A DNA stretch of 5,720 nt from Propionibacteriaceae bacterium (GTDB taxonomy: Bacteria; Actinomycetota; Actinomycetes; Propionibacteriales; Propionibacteriaceae). Both the position numbers and the translations under genes were made by a program. The notes beneath the pieces are model-generated. The model was not told the origin of the DNA and searched no databases. It worked only from the letters and a program-made list of their open reading frames with translations. This document shows, piece after piece, positions 1 to 5,720 of this stretch; the stretch's first letter is position 1; each line of letters starts with the position of its first letter. The stretch covers positions 18,818 through 24,537 of the forward strand of contig JAUNRO010000002.1 in assembly GCA_030544185.1 (NCBI GenBank), given 5' to 3'.

Positions 1-1
1 G

Positions 2-1786
2 ATGCATCTGGGCGCCCAGGTGAGCATGCTGGCGACCTTCGGGCTGCTGCTCGCCGGCACGTTCTATTCGACCGGGATCCGGCGCCACCACGACCTGAGC
101 GAGACCGGCCGCCGGTTGGTCGGCCGCGCGGGCACGGCCGCCGCGATCTGGTTCGCCTGCAGCCTGATGATGGTGCCGCTCACCGCGGCGGAGAACAACG
201 GTGTGACGCTGGCGAGCGCGCTGCAGGCCATCGTGCCGTTCGTGGCCGCGACCCAGCCCGCCCAAGCCTGGCTGGTCCCCGCCCTGATCGCCCTGATCAT
301 CGCGATCGGCGCGCGGCGCATGCAGCGCGCCGGCGCCGCCATGACGCTCCTCGTGATCGGCCTGATCTGGCAACTCGCGCCCGTCGTCACCGGCAACGTC
401 TCGGTCGGCGCCGACCACGACTTCGGGACCGACGCCGCCATCTGGGCCACGATGGCCGGCGCCGTGGCGATCGCCTCGGCGCTCGCCGCACTCATCACCG
501 TCGAGTCGGATCAGGACCGCACCCGAGGCGGCCGCTATGGCTGGACGATGGCGATCGCAGCGACCGTGGTGGTCGCCGGACAGCTCGTCGTGGGGTGGTA
601 TGAGTTGGCCGGCACCCACCCGCTCGCGACCGGTTATGGGCTCGCCACCGTGATCGTCATTGCCGGCTGGGCGATGCTGGCGGTGCGCAACTGGATCGGC
701 CTGCGCACCGGCACCCGCACCCGGACGGGTCTGGCGATGGATCTGTCGGTCGGGGTCATCCTGGTCGGCTTCCAGACGGTCATGGCCCACATGGCGCCGC
801 CGCGGTTCCTCGTGCCGCAGGGCTCGGCCCAGATCAACTTCCTCGGCTATGAGGTGAACACCCCGCCGACCCTCGCCAGCATCATCCTGCCGGGGCGGCC
901 CAACGTGTTGATCGTCACGATCGCGGTGGCGGCGATCGTGCTCTATCTGGCCGGCCACATCATCTTGGCCCGGCGTCAGATCCACTGGCCGATCGGGCGC
1001 ACGATCGCCTGGCTGTGCGCGTTCCTGCTGCTGCTGTGGGTGGGATCGGCCGGTTTGTGGGCCTATTCCGGGGCCACCTTCAGCTATCACATGCTCGCGC
1101 ACATGACGGTGAACATGATCGTCCCCGTCCTCGCCGTGCTCGGCACTCCCATCACGCTCGCCCTGCGGGTGCTGCCGACCCAACCCGAGTCCCACCCCAC
1201 CAGCGCCCGCGATCTGCTGAACGCGCTGGTGAGTTGGACGCCGCTGGAATACCTGCTCCACCCGATCGTGGTCGGCCTCAACTTCGTCGGCACGGCCTAT
1301 GTGGTCTATTTTTCCGGCCTCTTCGAATATCTGATGCGCTATCACTGGGGTCACCAGTTGATGACCATCCATTTCATCGTCTCGGGCATGTTGTTCTTCG
1401 GCCTGCTCATCGGGGCCGACCGCAACCCGCGGGAGCTTCCCCACGTGGCGAAGCTGGGCTTCCTGTTCGCGGCGATGCCGTTCCATGCGTTCTTCGCGGT
1501 CATCCTGCTCAGCTCCGACTTCGTCGTCGGCTCCAACTTCTATCGCGGGCTCGATGTGGTCTGGATGACCGATCTCGTCGCGGACCAGAAGCTCGGCGGT
1601 CAGTACACGTGGGCCCTGGGCGAGATCCCCATGCTCGTCGTGGTGATCGCGCTCGTGGCTCAGTGGTTCGCCCAGGACTCCCGGGACGCCAAGCGGCAGG
1701 ACCGGGCGATGGACGAGGGCCTCGACGATGCCCACGAGGCCTACAACGAGATGCTGCGCAAGCTGTCGGAGCGGGCTGATCGATGA
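2..1786 (+). CDS. CopD-CtaG fusion membrane protein (copper resistance / cytochrome c oxidase assembly), 5' end probably outside the window
   Basis: This 594-residue reading frame is dominated by hydrophobic segments, roughly a dozen membrane helices. The first part (about residues 1-290) looks like the CopD copper-transport family. The second part (about 300-570) looks like the CtaG/caa3 oxidase assembly family. Visible CtaG features are the HxxxH pair at H363 and H367 in a helix, followed by an LGTPITL stretch. Then come YLLHP, a His-rich segment (YHWGHQLMTIHF), GADRNP and PFHAFF. Such fusions are common in actinobacteria and are thought to move or deliver copper for cytochrome oxidase; the exact role of this one is inferred. 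The tail after about residue 560 is charged and probably cytoplasmic. An ATG lies at base 2, but the protein starts abruptly inside a membrane helix, and fusions of this type usually have more N-terminal sequence. I therefore treat it as 5'-partial. Its stop overlaps the copA start by four bases, so the two are probably translationally coupled. Confidence 0.85.
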   Translation: MHLGAQVSMLATFGLLLAGTFYSTGIRRHHDLSETGRRLVGRAGTAAAIWFACSLMMVPLTAAENNGVTLASALQAIVPFVAATQPAQAWLVPALIALIIAIGARRMQRAGAAMTLLVIGLIWQLAPVVTGNVSVGADHDFGTDAAIWATMAGAVAIASALAALITVESDQDRTRGGRYGWTMAIAATVVVAGQLVVGWYELAGTHPLATGYGLATVIVIAGWAMLAVRNWIGLRTGTRTRTGLAMDLSVGVILVGFQTVMAHMAPPRFLVPQGSAQINFLGYEVNTPPTLASIILPGRPNVLIVTIAVAAIVLYLAGHIILARRQIHWPIGRTIAWLCAFLLLLWVGSAGLWAYSGATFSYHMLAHMTVNMIVPVLAVLGTPITLALRVLPTQPESHPTSARDLLNALVSWTPLEYLLHPIVVGLNFVGTAYVVYFSGLFEYLMRYHWGHQLMTIHFIVSGMLFFGLLIGADRNPRELPHVAKLGFLFAAMPFHAFFAVILLSSDFVVGSNFYRGLDVVWMTDLVADQKLGGQYTWALGEIPMLVVVIALVAQWFAQDSRDAKRQDRAMDEGLDDAHEAYNEMLRKLSERADR

Positions 1787-4023
1787 CCGCCGACCTCACC
1801 ACCGAGACCCAGTCCACGGCCCAGCAGATCGAGCTGGCGGTCGGGGGCATGACGTGCGCCGCCTGCGCGAGTCGGATCGAAAAGAAGCTGAACAAGCTCG
1901 AGGGCGTCACCGCGACCGTCAACTATGCAACGGAGCGGGCGGTGGTCTCTGGCCCGGTGGGGGCCGATGAGCTCATCCAGGTGGTGAAGAAGGCCGGCTA
2001 TGACGCGGCCGAGGCCACCGGGGACGACTCGGAGCTCGGGCGGATCTCCGAGGATCGGATCGGCACGCTGCGCCGCCGGCTGGCGCTGGCCGCGATCCTC
2101 ACGATCCCGCTCGGCAACCTCACGATCGTCCTCGCGCTCGTCCCCGAGCTGCGGTTCCCGCTGTGGGAGTGGCTCTGTGTCGCGATGGCCGTGCCGGTGG
2201 TGTTCTGGTCCGCCATGCCCTTCCACGTCGCCACCTGGCGCAACCTGCGCAACCGCTCGTTCAGCATGGACACCCTGGTCTCGCTCGGTGTGCTCTCGGC
2301 ATTCTTCTGGTCGTTGACCTCGATCATCCTGGGGGCCGAGGACACCGAGGGCTATTGGCTCGGCTATGGCATCACCCCGGCCGGCGCAGATGCCATCTAT
2401 TTCGAGGTGGCGGCCGCGGTCACCACGTTCCTGCTCGCCGGGCGCTATTTCGAAGCCCGGGCACGCCGCTCCGCGCAGGGCGTGCTCGGCGCGCTCAACG
2501 CCCTCGCCCCCAAGCAGGTCCGCAAGCTGGCGGCCGACGGGAGTGAACACGTCGTCGGGATCGAGCAGCTCTCCCGCGGCGACCGGTTCGTCGTCCGGGC
2601 GGGGGAGCGGATAGCGGCCGACGGGGCGGTCGCTGAAGGCTTCTCGACGGTCGACACCTCGATGATGACCGGGGAACCCGTCCCGGCGGAGATCGCCCCG
2701 CAGAGCGAGGTGCTCGGGGGCACGGTCAACCTGACCGGCCGGCTCGTGGTCACCGCGACTCGCGTCGGCGCGCACACCCAGCTCGCCCAGATGGCCGCGC
2801 TCGCCGAGCAGGCGCAGATGCGCAAGGCCAAGGTGCAACAGCTCGTCGACCAGGTGGTCGGCTGGTTCGTTCCCGCCGTCATCCTCATCAGCCTCGTCAC
2901 GCTCGCGGTGTGGCTGTTCCTCACCGATGCCGGGCTGCGCGCGTCGGCGAGTGCGGCGCTGTCGGTGCTGATCATCGCCTGCCCCTGCGCGCTCGGTCTC
3001 GCCACTCCCACCGCGCTCATGGTCGGTGTCGGCCGCGGCGGCCAGTTGGGCATCCTGATCAAGACCCAGCAGGCGCTCGAGTCCAGTGGCCGCATCGACA
3101 CGGTCGTGTTCGACAAGACCGGCACGATCACCCCGGGCAATCTCGTGGTCGAGGCGGTCACCGCGACGGGTGAGTTCTCCGAGGACGGTGTACGCCGGCT
3201 CGCGGCGTCGGTCGAGATCCACTCCGACCACCCGCTGGCGAAGGCCATCGTGGCCGACCACCACGGCGAGATCCTGCCCGTGACCGACTTCGTCACCACC
3301 CCCGGCCAAGGCGCCTCCGCAGTCGTGGACGGACACCGCGTCATCGTGGGCAACGAACGGGCCCTGGGGGAGTCTGTGGATCTTGCGGCACCGACTGCGC
3401 AGGTGGTCGAAACCGCGCGCGATGCCGGTGCCACCCCCGTCCTGGTTTCGGTCGACGGCGATGTCGTCGGCGTCTTCGTGCTCAGCGACACCGTCCGGCC
3501 CTCGGCGCCGGCGGCCGTCCAGCGGCTCAAGGACCGGGGGCTCGCCGTGATCCTGTTGACCGGCGACCACGAGCGGGCGGCCGCGGCCGTCGCCCGCCAG
3601 GCCGGGATCGACACGTGGATCGCCGGGGTCCTCCCCGCCGACAAGGCCACCGAGATCGCCCGCCTGCAGGAAACCGGCCACCAGGTGGCGATGGTCGGGG
3701 ACGGCATCAACGACGCCGCAGCCCTCGCGACGGCCGATCTCGGCCTGGCGATGGTGAGCGGCACCGATGTCGCGATGAAGTCCGCCGACATCATCTGCGT
3801 CCGGGAGAACCTCCACGTCGTCCCGGATGCGATCGCTTTGTCGCGGGCGACGCTGCGGACGATCCGCGGCAACCTGGTGTGGGCCTTCGGCTACAACACC
3901 GCGGCGATCCCGCTGGCGGCGTTCGGTCTGCTCAACCCGCTCATCGCCGGGTTCGCCATGTCGCTGTCCTCGCTGATGGTGGTCGGCAACAGCCTGCGCC
4001 TGCGCTCCAAGGCTCTGCACTGA
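1783..4023 (+). CDS. copA: Cu+-exporting P1B-type ATPase CopA
   Basis: A complete 746-residue heavy-metal P-type ATPase that couples ATP hydrolysis to export of a metal, most likely Cu+, across the cytoplasmic membrane. In order it shows one N-terminal metal-binding domain (about 15-80) with GMTCAAC (C25, C28), and four membrane helices (about 97-222). The actuator domain follows, with TGEP at 296-299. The helix 6 metal site CPC is at 400-402, the phosphorylation site DKTGT at D444, the HP motif at H483-P484, and the hinge GDGIND at 639-644. The helix 7 YN pair (Y704, N705) and helix 8 MSLSS (from M726) are the residues that mark the Cu+ (P1B-1) subgroup. All catalytic motifs are intact and the length is normal for a one-domain CopA. 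The ATG overlaps the upstream stop as ATGA, with a GGAG at 1768-1771 as a distant ribosome site. Silver is a possible second substrate. Pairing with a CtaG-type protein leaves open a role in oxidase metallation rather than detoxification alone. Confidence 0.96.
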   Translation: MTADLTTETQSTAQQIELAVGGMTCAACASRIEKKLNKLEGVTATVNYATERAVVSGPVGADELIQVVKKAGYDAAEATGDDSELGRISEDRIGTLRRRLALAAILTIPLGNLTIVLALVPELRFPLWEWLCVAMAVPVVFWSAMPFHVATWRNLRNRSFSMDTLVSLGVLSAFFWSLTSIILGAEDTEGYWLGYGITPAGADAIYFEVAAAVTTFLLAGRYFEARARRSAQGVLGALNALAPKQVRKLAADGSEHVVGIEQLSRGDRFVVRAGERIAADGAVAEGFSTVDTSMMTGEPVPAEIAPQSEVLGGTVNLTGRLVVTATRVGAHTQLAQMAALAEQAQMRKAKVQQLVDQVVGWFVPAVILISLVTLAVWLFLTDAGLRASASAALSVLIIACPCALGLATPTALMVGVGRGGQLGILIKTQQALESSGRIDTVVFDKTGTITPGNLVVEAVTATGEFSEDGVRRLAASVEIHSDHPLAKAIVADHHGEILPVTDFVTTPGQGASAVVDGHRVIVGNERALGESVDLAAPTAQVVETARDAGATPVLVSVDGDVVGVFVLSDTVRPSAPAAVQRLKDRGLAVILLTGDHERAAAAVARQAGIDTWIAGVLPADKATEIARLQETGHQVAMVGDGINDAAALATADLGLAMVSGTDVAMKSADIICVRENLHVVPDAIALSRATLRTIRGNLVWAFGYNTAAIPLAAFGLLNPLIAGFAMSLSSLMVVGNSLRLRSKALH

Positions 4024-4050
4024 TTGACCACGCGGGTTTGTCGCGATAAC
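4024..4050 (+). promoter_or_regulatory. Weak candidate promoter upstream of the WXG100-like gene
   Basis: TTGACC (4024-4029) immediately after the copA stop resembles a -35 box. GATAAC (4045-4050) matches four of six bases of a -10 box. The 15-base spacer is shorter than usual, and a start near 4057 would leave a leader of about 30 bases. This is pattern matching only. Read-through from copA is equally possible because no terminator is visible between them. Confidence 0.22.
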
Positions 4051-4053
4051 GAC
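4040..4053. other. Short inverted repeat in the copA-WXG100 gap
   Basis: GTCG (4040-4043) and CGAC (4050-4053) form a perfect four-base dyad around CGATAA. TTG/TTT bases to the left and TGACAA to the right partly extend the symmetry. It overlaps the possible -10 box, so it could be an operator, but it is too short to be sure. There is no T-run after it, which argues against an intrinsic terminator. Confidence 0.2.
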
Positions 4054-4088
4054 TGACAACGACCGCGGCGGGGACAAGACTTGCTTCT

Positions 4089-5096
4089 GTGAACAACCTG
4101 CAGGGGGCAGACGTCGGCCAACTCCGGACGCTGTCCGCCCACCTCCAGCGTGCGTCGGAGACGCTCGAACGCATTCTCGCCGAGATCAGCACCAGCCTGG
4201 AGCGCGCGGGCTGGGCCGGGCCGGACGCGCAGAGGTTCCGCGGGGACTGGGAGGTCCAGCTGCGTCGTTCCCTGATCGACACCCGCCAAGGCCTCGCCAC
4301 AGCCGCCGCGGTGCTCGCACGCAATGCAGACGAGCAGGAGCGTGCGAGCGCCGGGACCGACGGCAGCTCATCTCCCGGACTGAGGATGCACGCGAGTCCT
4401 TCGGCCCAGAACCCCGAGCCGGGCACAGCTCCCGTCGGCAATCAAGGCGGGCTGCTCAATGGCGCGTTGGTCGGCAAGCTGTCGCTGCAGGAATGGCAAC
4501 GCGGGATCCTCGACAGCAAGGACCGCGACGAGTTCGAGCCGGCGGCAAAGATCAAGCTGGCCGGTGGTCAGCATGTCATTGGCAAGGATTACACCAATGA
4601 GCACGGCAGCTACGTGGTCGGGCTGAAGAGCGAGGGCGACCTCTATGTCGGCACTGACGGCCTCTCCGCCGACGCATCGGTGTTCGCGGGAGTCCGCGGC
4701 GAGCTGCACGGGAAACACACTTTGGGCGAGCACGCGGAGCTGCGTGGCAACGTGTCGGCGGAGGCCGGGGTCCTCGCCGACGCTTCCGGCACGCTGGGTG
4801 TGGACGGCATCGGTGTGGACGCCAAGGCCTTCGCCGGCGCCAAGGCGGAGGCCTCGGGCGGCGCTGAGATCGCCGGTGTCTATGCGGGCACCAAGGTGGA
4901 GGGCTGGGCGGGCGTCGGCGCGGAGGGCAAGGCCGATTTCGGTTGGCAGGACGGCACGTTGAAGGTCGATCTGGCGCTTGGCGCCGGCCTCGGTCTCGGC
5001 GGTAAGGTCGGCTTGGACTTCGAGATCGATCCAGCCGAGGTTGCCGACTCGCTGCACAGCGCCGGCCAGAACATCTGGAAGTTCGTGCGAGGGTGA
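4089..5096 (+). CDS. WXG100-like protein with Gly/Ala-rich C-terminal region; putative type VII secretion substrate
   Basis: A 335-residue protein. Residues about 4-88 are predicted to form the two-helix hairpin of WXG100/ESAT-6-like proteins: a helix with LRTLSAHLQRASETLERIL, a WAG turn at 42-44 (the WxG motif), and a second amphipathic helix ending near 88. A Pro/Ser/Gly-rich linker (about 89-125) leads to a middle segment (about 126-190), then a region rich in Gly, Ala and acidic residues (about 190-318). That region carries four copies of an aromatic-AG motif (F199, F248, Y265, W273). The end (about 318-335) looks helical. No signal peptide, clear membrane helix or recognisable toxin domain is present. 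WXG100 proteins are exported by ESX/type VII systems, and longer actinobacterial versions are often polymorphic toxins; export here is inferred. GTG 4089 is the only sensible start, because an in-frame TAA lies at 4047 and no ATG, GTG or TTG codon intervenes. The ribosome site is poor (GGGGA at 4070-4074, far away). It is followed almost directly by an LpqN-like gene. Confidence 0.72.
   Translation: MNNLQGADVGQLRTLSAHLQRASETLERILAEISTSLERAGWAGPDAQRFRGDWEVQLRRSLIDTRQGLATAAAVLARNADEQERASAGTDGSSSPGLRMHASPSAQNPEPGTAPVGNQGGLLNGALVGKLSLQEWQRGILDSKDRDEFEPAAKIKLAGGQHVIGKDYTNEHGSYVVGLKSEGDLYVGTDGLSADASVFAGVRGELHGKHTLGEHAELRGNVSAEAGVLADASGTLGVDGIGVDAKAFAGAKAEASGGAEIAGVYAGTKVEGWAGVGAEGKADFGWQDGTLKVDLALGAGLGLGGKVGLDFEIDPAEVADSLHSAGQNIWKFVRG
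4683..4928 (+). repeat. Protein-level repeat: aromatic-Ala-Gly motif within the Gly/Ala-rich region
   Basis: Four short units share the pattern aromatic-A-G-x-x-x-E: FAGVRGEL (residue 199), FAGAKAEA (248), YAGTKVEG (265) and WAGVGAEG (273). Spacing is irregular (49, 17 and 8 residues). At the DNA level a ten-base direct repeat, GGTGTGGACG, occurs at 4797-4806 and 4812-4821 in the same region. The alternating small/polar pattern would suit beta hairpins or a beta-rich rod, but that is inference. Confidence 0.45.
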
Positions 5097-5098
5097 GG
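5091..5098 (+). promoter_or_regulatory. Ribosome binding site that favours the ATG at 5105
   Basis: GGGTGAGG ends six bases before ATG 5105, which is good spacing. The alternative GTG at 5093 lies inside this same element, with purines directly abutting it and no room for ribosome pairing. The site spans the stop codon of the WXG100-like gene, so translation of the two genes is probably coupled. Confidence 0.5.
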
Positions 5099-5104
5099 TC
5101 AGAT

Positions 5105-5575
5105 ATGGACACGCACAACACGCAGCTTGAGTTCAGCCTGCCGAGCGATGCGTGGGAGCCCGCGGAGCCGCCCGAGGGGACGCTGTTCCTGATCCAGCGG
5201 CGGGGGGACTTCGACCGGTTCCGGCCGAACATCACGGCCAGCATCGCCGAGCTGCGCCCCGAGGCACTGATCACCGACGCGGCCGATGCGCTCGCCAACC
5301 GGTTGCGCCGGTTCGACGACGATGTTCGGGTGGTGAACCGCGAGCAGTCCACCGATGATGACCCGACGGTGATCCAGCTCCTGGCGTTCACCGTCGCCAT
5401 CGACAATGCATCGGTCGAGTTGGCCCAGTTCCAGACCCTGGTCGAGATGCAGGAGATCAATGGCCCCCGCCGTTGGGCTCTGTGTCTGGCCATGACGTCG
5501 GAGGCGGACCGCATCATGGGCTACGCCGAGGACTATCAAGCGCTGCTGACCAGCGTGCGTCCCGCGACAGGCTGA
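5105..5575 (+). CDS. LpqN/DcrB-like (Mog1/PsbP-fold) small protein, possible partner or chaperone of the WXG100-like protein
   Basis: A 156-residue acidic protein starting at ATG 5105. A GTG at 5093 would add four residues (160 in total) but lacks a usable ribosome site. The layout matches the LpqN/LpqT and DUF1795/DcrB type: an opening beta strand, then LPSDAW (W17), a strand LFLIQR (27-32), and FRPNIT at 39-44, which recalls the F-x-P-N strand of that family. A helix with a run of acidic residues follows, then paired strands (VIQLLAFTVAI, RRWALCLAMT) and a C-terminal helix ending LLTSVRP. Mycobacterial LpqN is a lipoprotein, but here there is no signal peptide and no lipobox cysteine, so the protein should be cytoplasmic. 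Eag chaperones of type VI effectors belong to DUF1795, which makes a chaperone role for the upstream protein attractive but unproven. The family call rests on recognised pattern only, without a profile search. Confidence 0.6.
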   Translation: MDTHNTQLEFSLPSDAWEPAEPPEGTLFLIQRRGDFDRFRPNITASIAELRPEALITDAADALANRLRRFDDDVRVVNREQSTDDDPTVIQLLAFTVAIDNASVELAQFQTLVEMQEINGPRRWALCLAMTSEADRIMGYAEDYQALLTSVRPATG

Positions 5576-5617
5576 GGGCTTGGCTTGACCACCACCAGTT
5601 CTCCCGGCGGGGACGCC

Positions 5618-5720
5618 ATGAGTTCCCGCACCCTCGTGGTCGGCGCAGCACTCGTGGCCGACGGCCGGATCCTCGCGGCGCGACGGCGCCGGCCGGCCGG
5701 TTTCTGGGAGTTCCCCGGCG
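5618..5720 (+). CDS. MutT-like Nudix hydrolase, 3' end outside the window
   Basis: Thirty-four codons are visible: an opening beta strand (TLVVGAALVADGRILAARR) and then GFWEFPG, the signature just before the Nudix box of MutT-type (deoxy)nucleoside triphosphate pyrophosphohydrolases. These remove oxidised nucleotides such as 8-oxo-dGTP, or act on other nucleotides. The frame runs off the window as the Nudix box begins, so the catalytic REXXEE cannot be checked. ATG 5618 is chosen because the domain starts there; it has GGGGA at 5609-5613, four bases upstream. An in-frame TTG at 5585 with GAGGG (5574-5578) six bases upstream would add eleven residues and cannot be excluded. It lies 42 bases after the LpqN-like gene with no visible terminator, so it may be co-transcribed, although its job seems unrelated. 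Confidence 0.82.
   Translation, partial: MSSRTLVVGAALVADGRILAARRRRPAGFWEFPG

Noticed and set aside
2..1020. Very frequent GATC words (about 20 in the first kilobase)
   Set aside because: Most come from Ile ATC or Asp-containing codons after a G-ending codon in a membrane protein rich in Ile and Val. Codon usage is a sufficient explanation without a genome-wide test.
1015..1779. A 254-residue plus-strand frame inside the CopD-CtaG gene
   Set aside because: The Arg/Pro/His-rich composition is typical of a shifted-frame shadow, and the membrane-protein frame explains the region fully.
4038..4059. The dyad after copA as an intrinsic terminator
   Set aside because: The stem is only four perfect pairs and no T-run follows.
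1741..4077. A 778-residue open frame antisense to copA, and a 475-residue one at 2445-3872
   Set aside because: Their translations are rich in Arg, Asp, His and Gly (first) or Ser, Arg, Thr and Ala (second) without domain structure, as expected for shadows of a GC-rich gene. The plus strand encodes an intact CopA with every catalytic motif.
5093..5104. GTG 5093 as the start of the LpqN-like gene
   Set aside because: No correctly spaced ribosome site precedes it, while ATG 5105 has GGGTGAGG six bases upstream. It cannot be excluded on sequence alone.
4576..5517. A 313-residue antisense frame under the WXG100-like and LpqN-like genes
   Set aside because: Low-complexity Arg/Pro/Ser translation with no recognisable domain; it spans two plausible plus-strand genes.
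5105..5575. The LpqN-like protein as a secreted lipoprotein
   Set aside because: The N-terminus is polar and acidic, with no hydrophobic signal segment and no lipobox cysteine.
1..5720. CRISPR arrays, tRNA or rRNA genes, insertion sequences and attachment sites
   Set aside because: No regularly spaced repeats, cloverleaf-like gene, transposase or terminal inverted repeats were seen, and almost all sequence is coding.

Overview
The window reads as chromosomal DNA of a high-GC actinobacterium. Supporting signs are the strong G/C preference at most codon third positions, GTG starts, ATGA and GTGA gene overlaps, a CopD-CtaG fusion protein, and a WXG100-type protein beside an LpqN-like protein. 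I cannot fix genus or species. All supported genes lie on the plus strand, and coding density is close to complete.

The left part (to 4023) is a two-gene copper unit. The first gene, cut by the window edge, encodes a polytopic membrane protein with a CopD-like region followed by a CtaG (caa3-type oxidase assembly) region. Its stop overlaps the start of a complete Cu+-exporting P1B-type ATPase (CopA), which has one N-terminal metal-binding domain. Together they suggest copper handling at the cytoplasmic membrane, either detoxification, supply of copper to respiratory oxidase, or both. No copper regulator (CsoR, CueR) or chaperone (CopZ) lies in the window.

A 65-base gap (4024-4088) separates the copper unit from an unrelated pair. 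It holds a small dyad and a weak promoter-like element, with no convincing terminator. The pair begins with a 335-residue protein that has an N-terminal WXG100-like helical hairpin and a long Gly/Ala-rich C-terminal region with a recurring aromatic-Ala-Gly motif. No toxin domain can be recognised. The next gene starts 8 bases after its stop and encodes a 156-residue soluble protein resembling the LpqN/DcrB (Mog1/PsbP-like) fold. This pair is the most interesting part of the window: it may be a type VII secretion substrate with a dedicated partner or chaperone.

The right edge cuts into a MutT-like Nudix hydrolase gene, just as its Nudix box begins.
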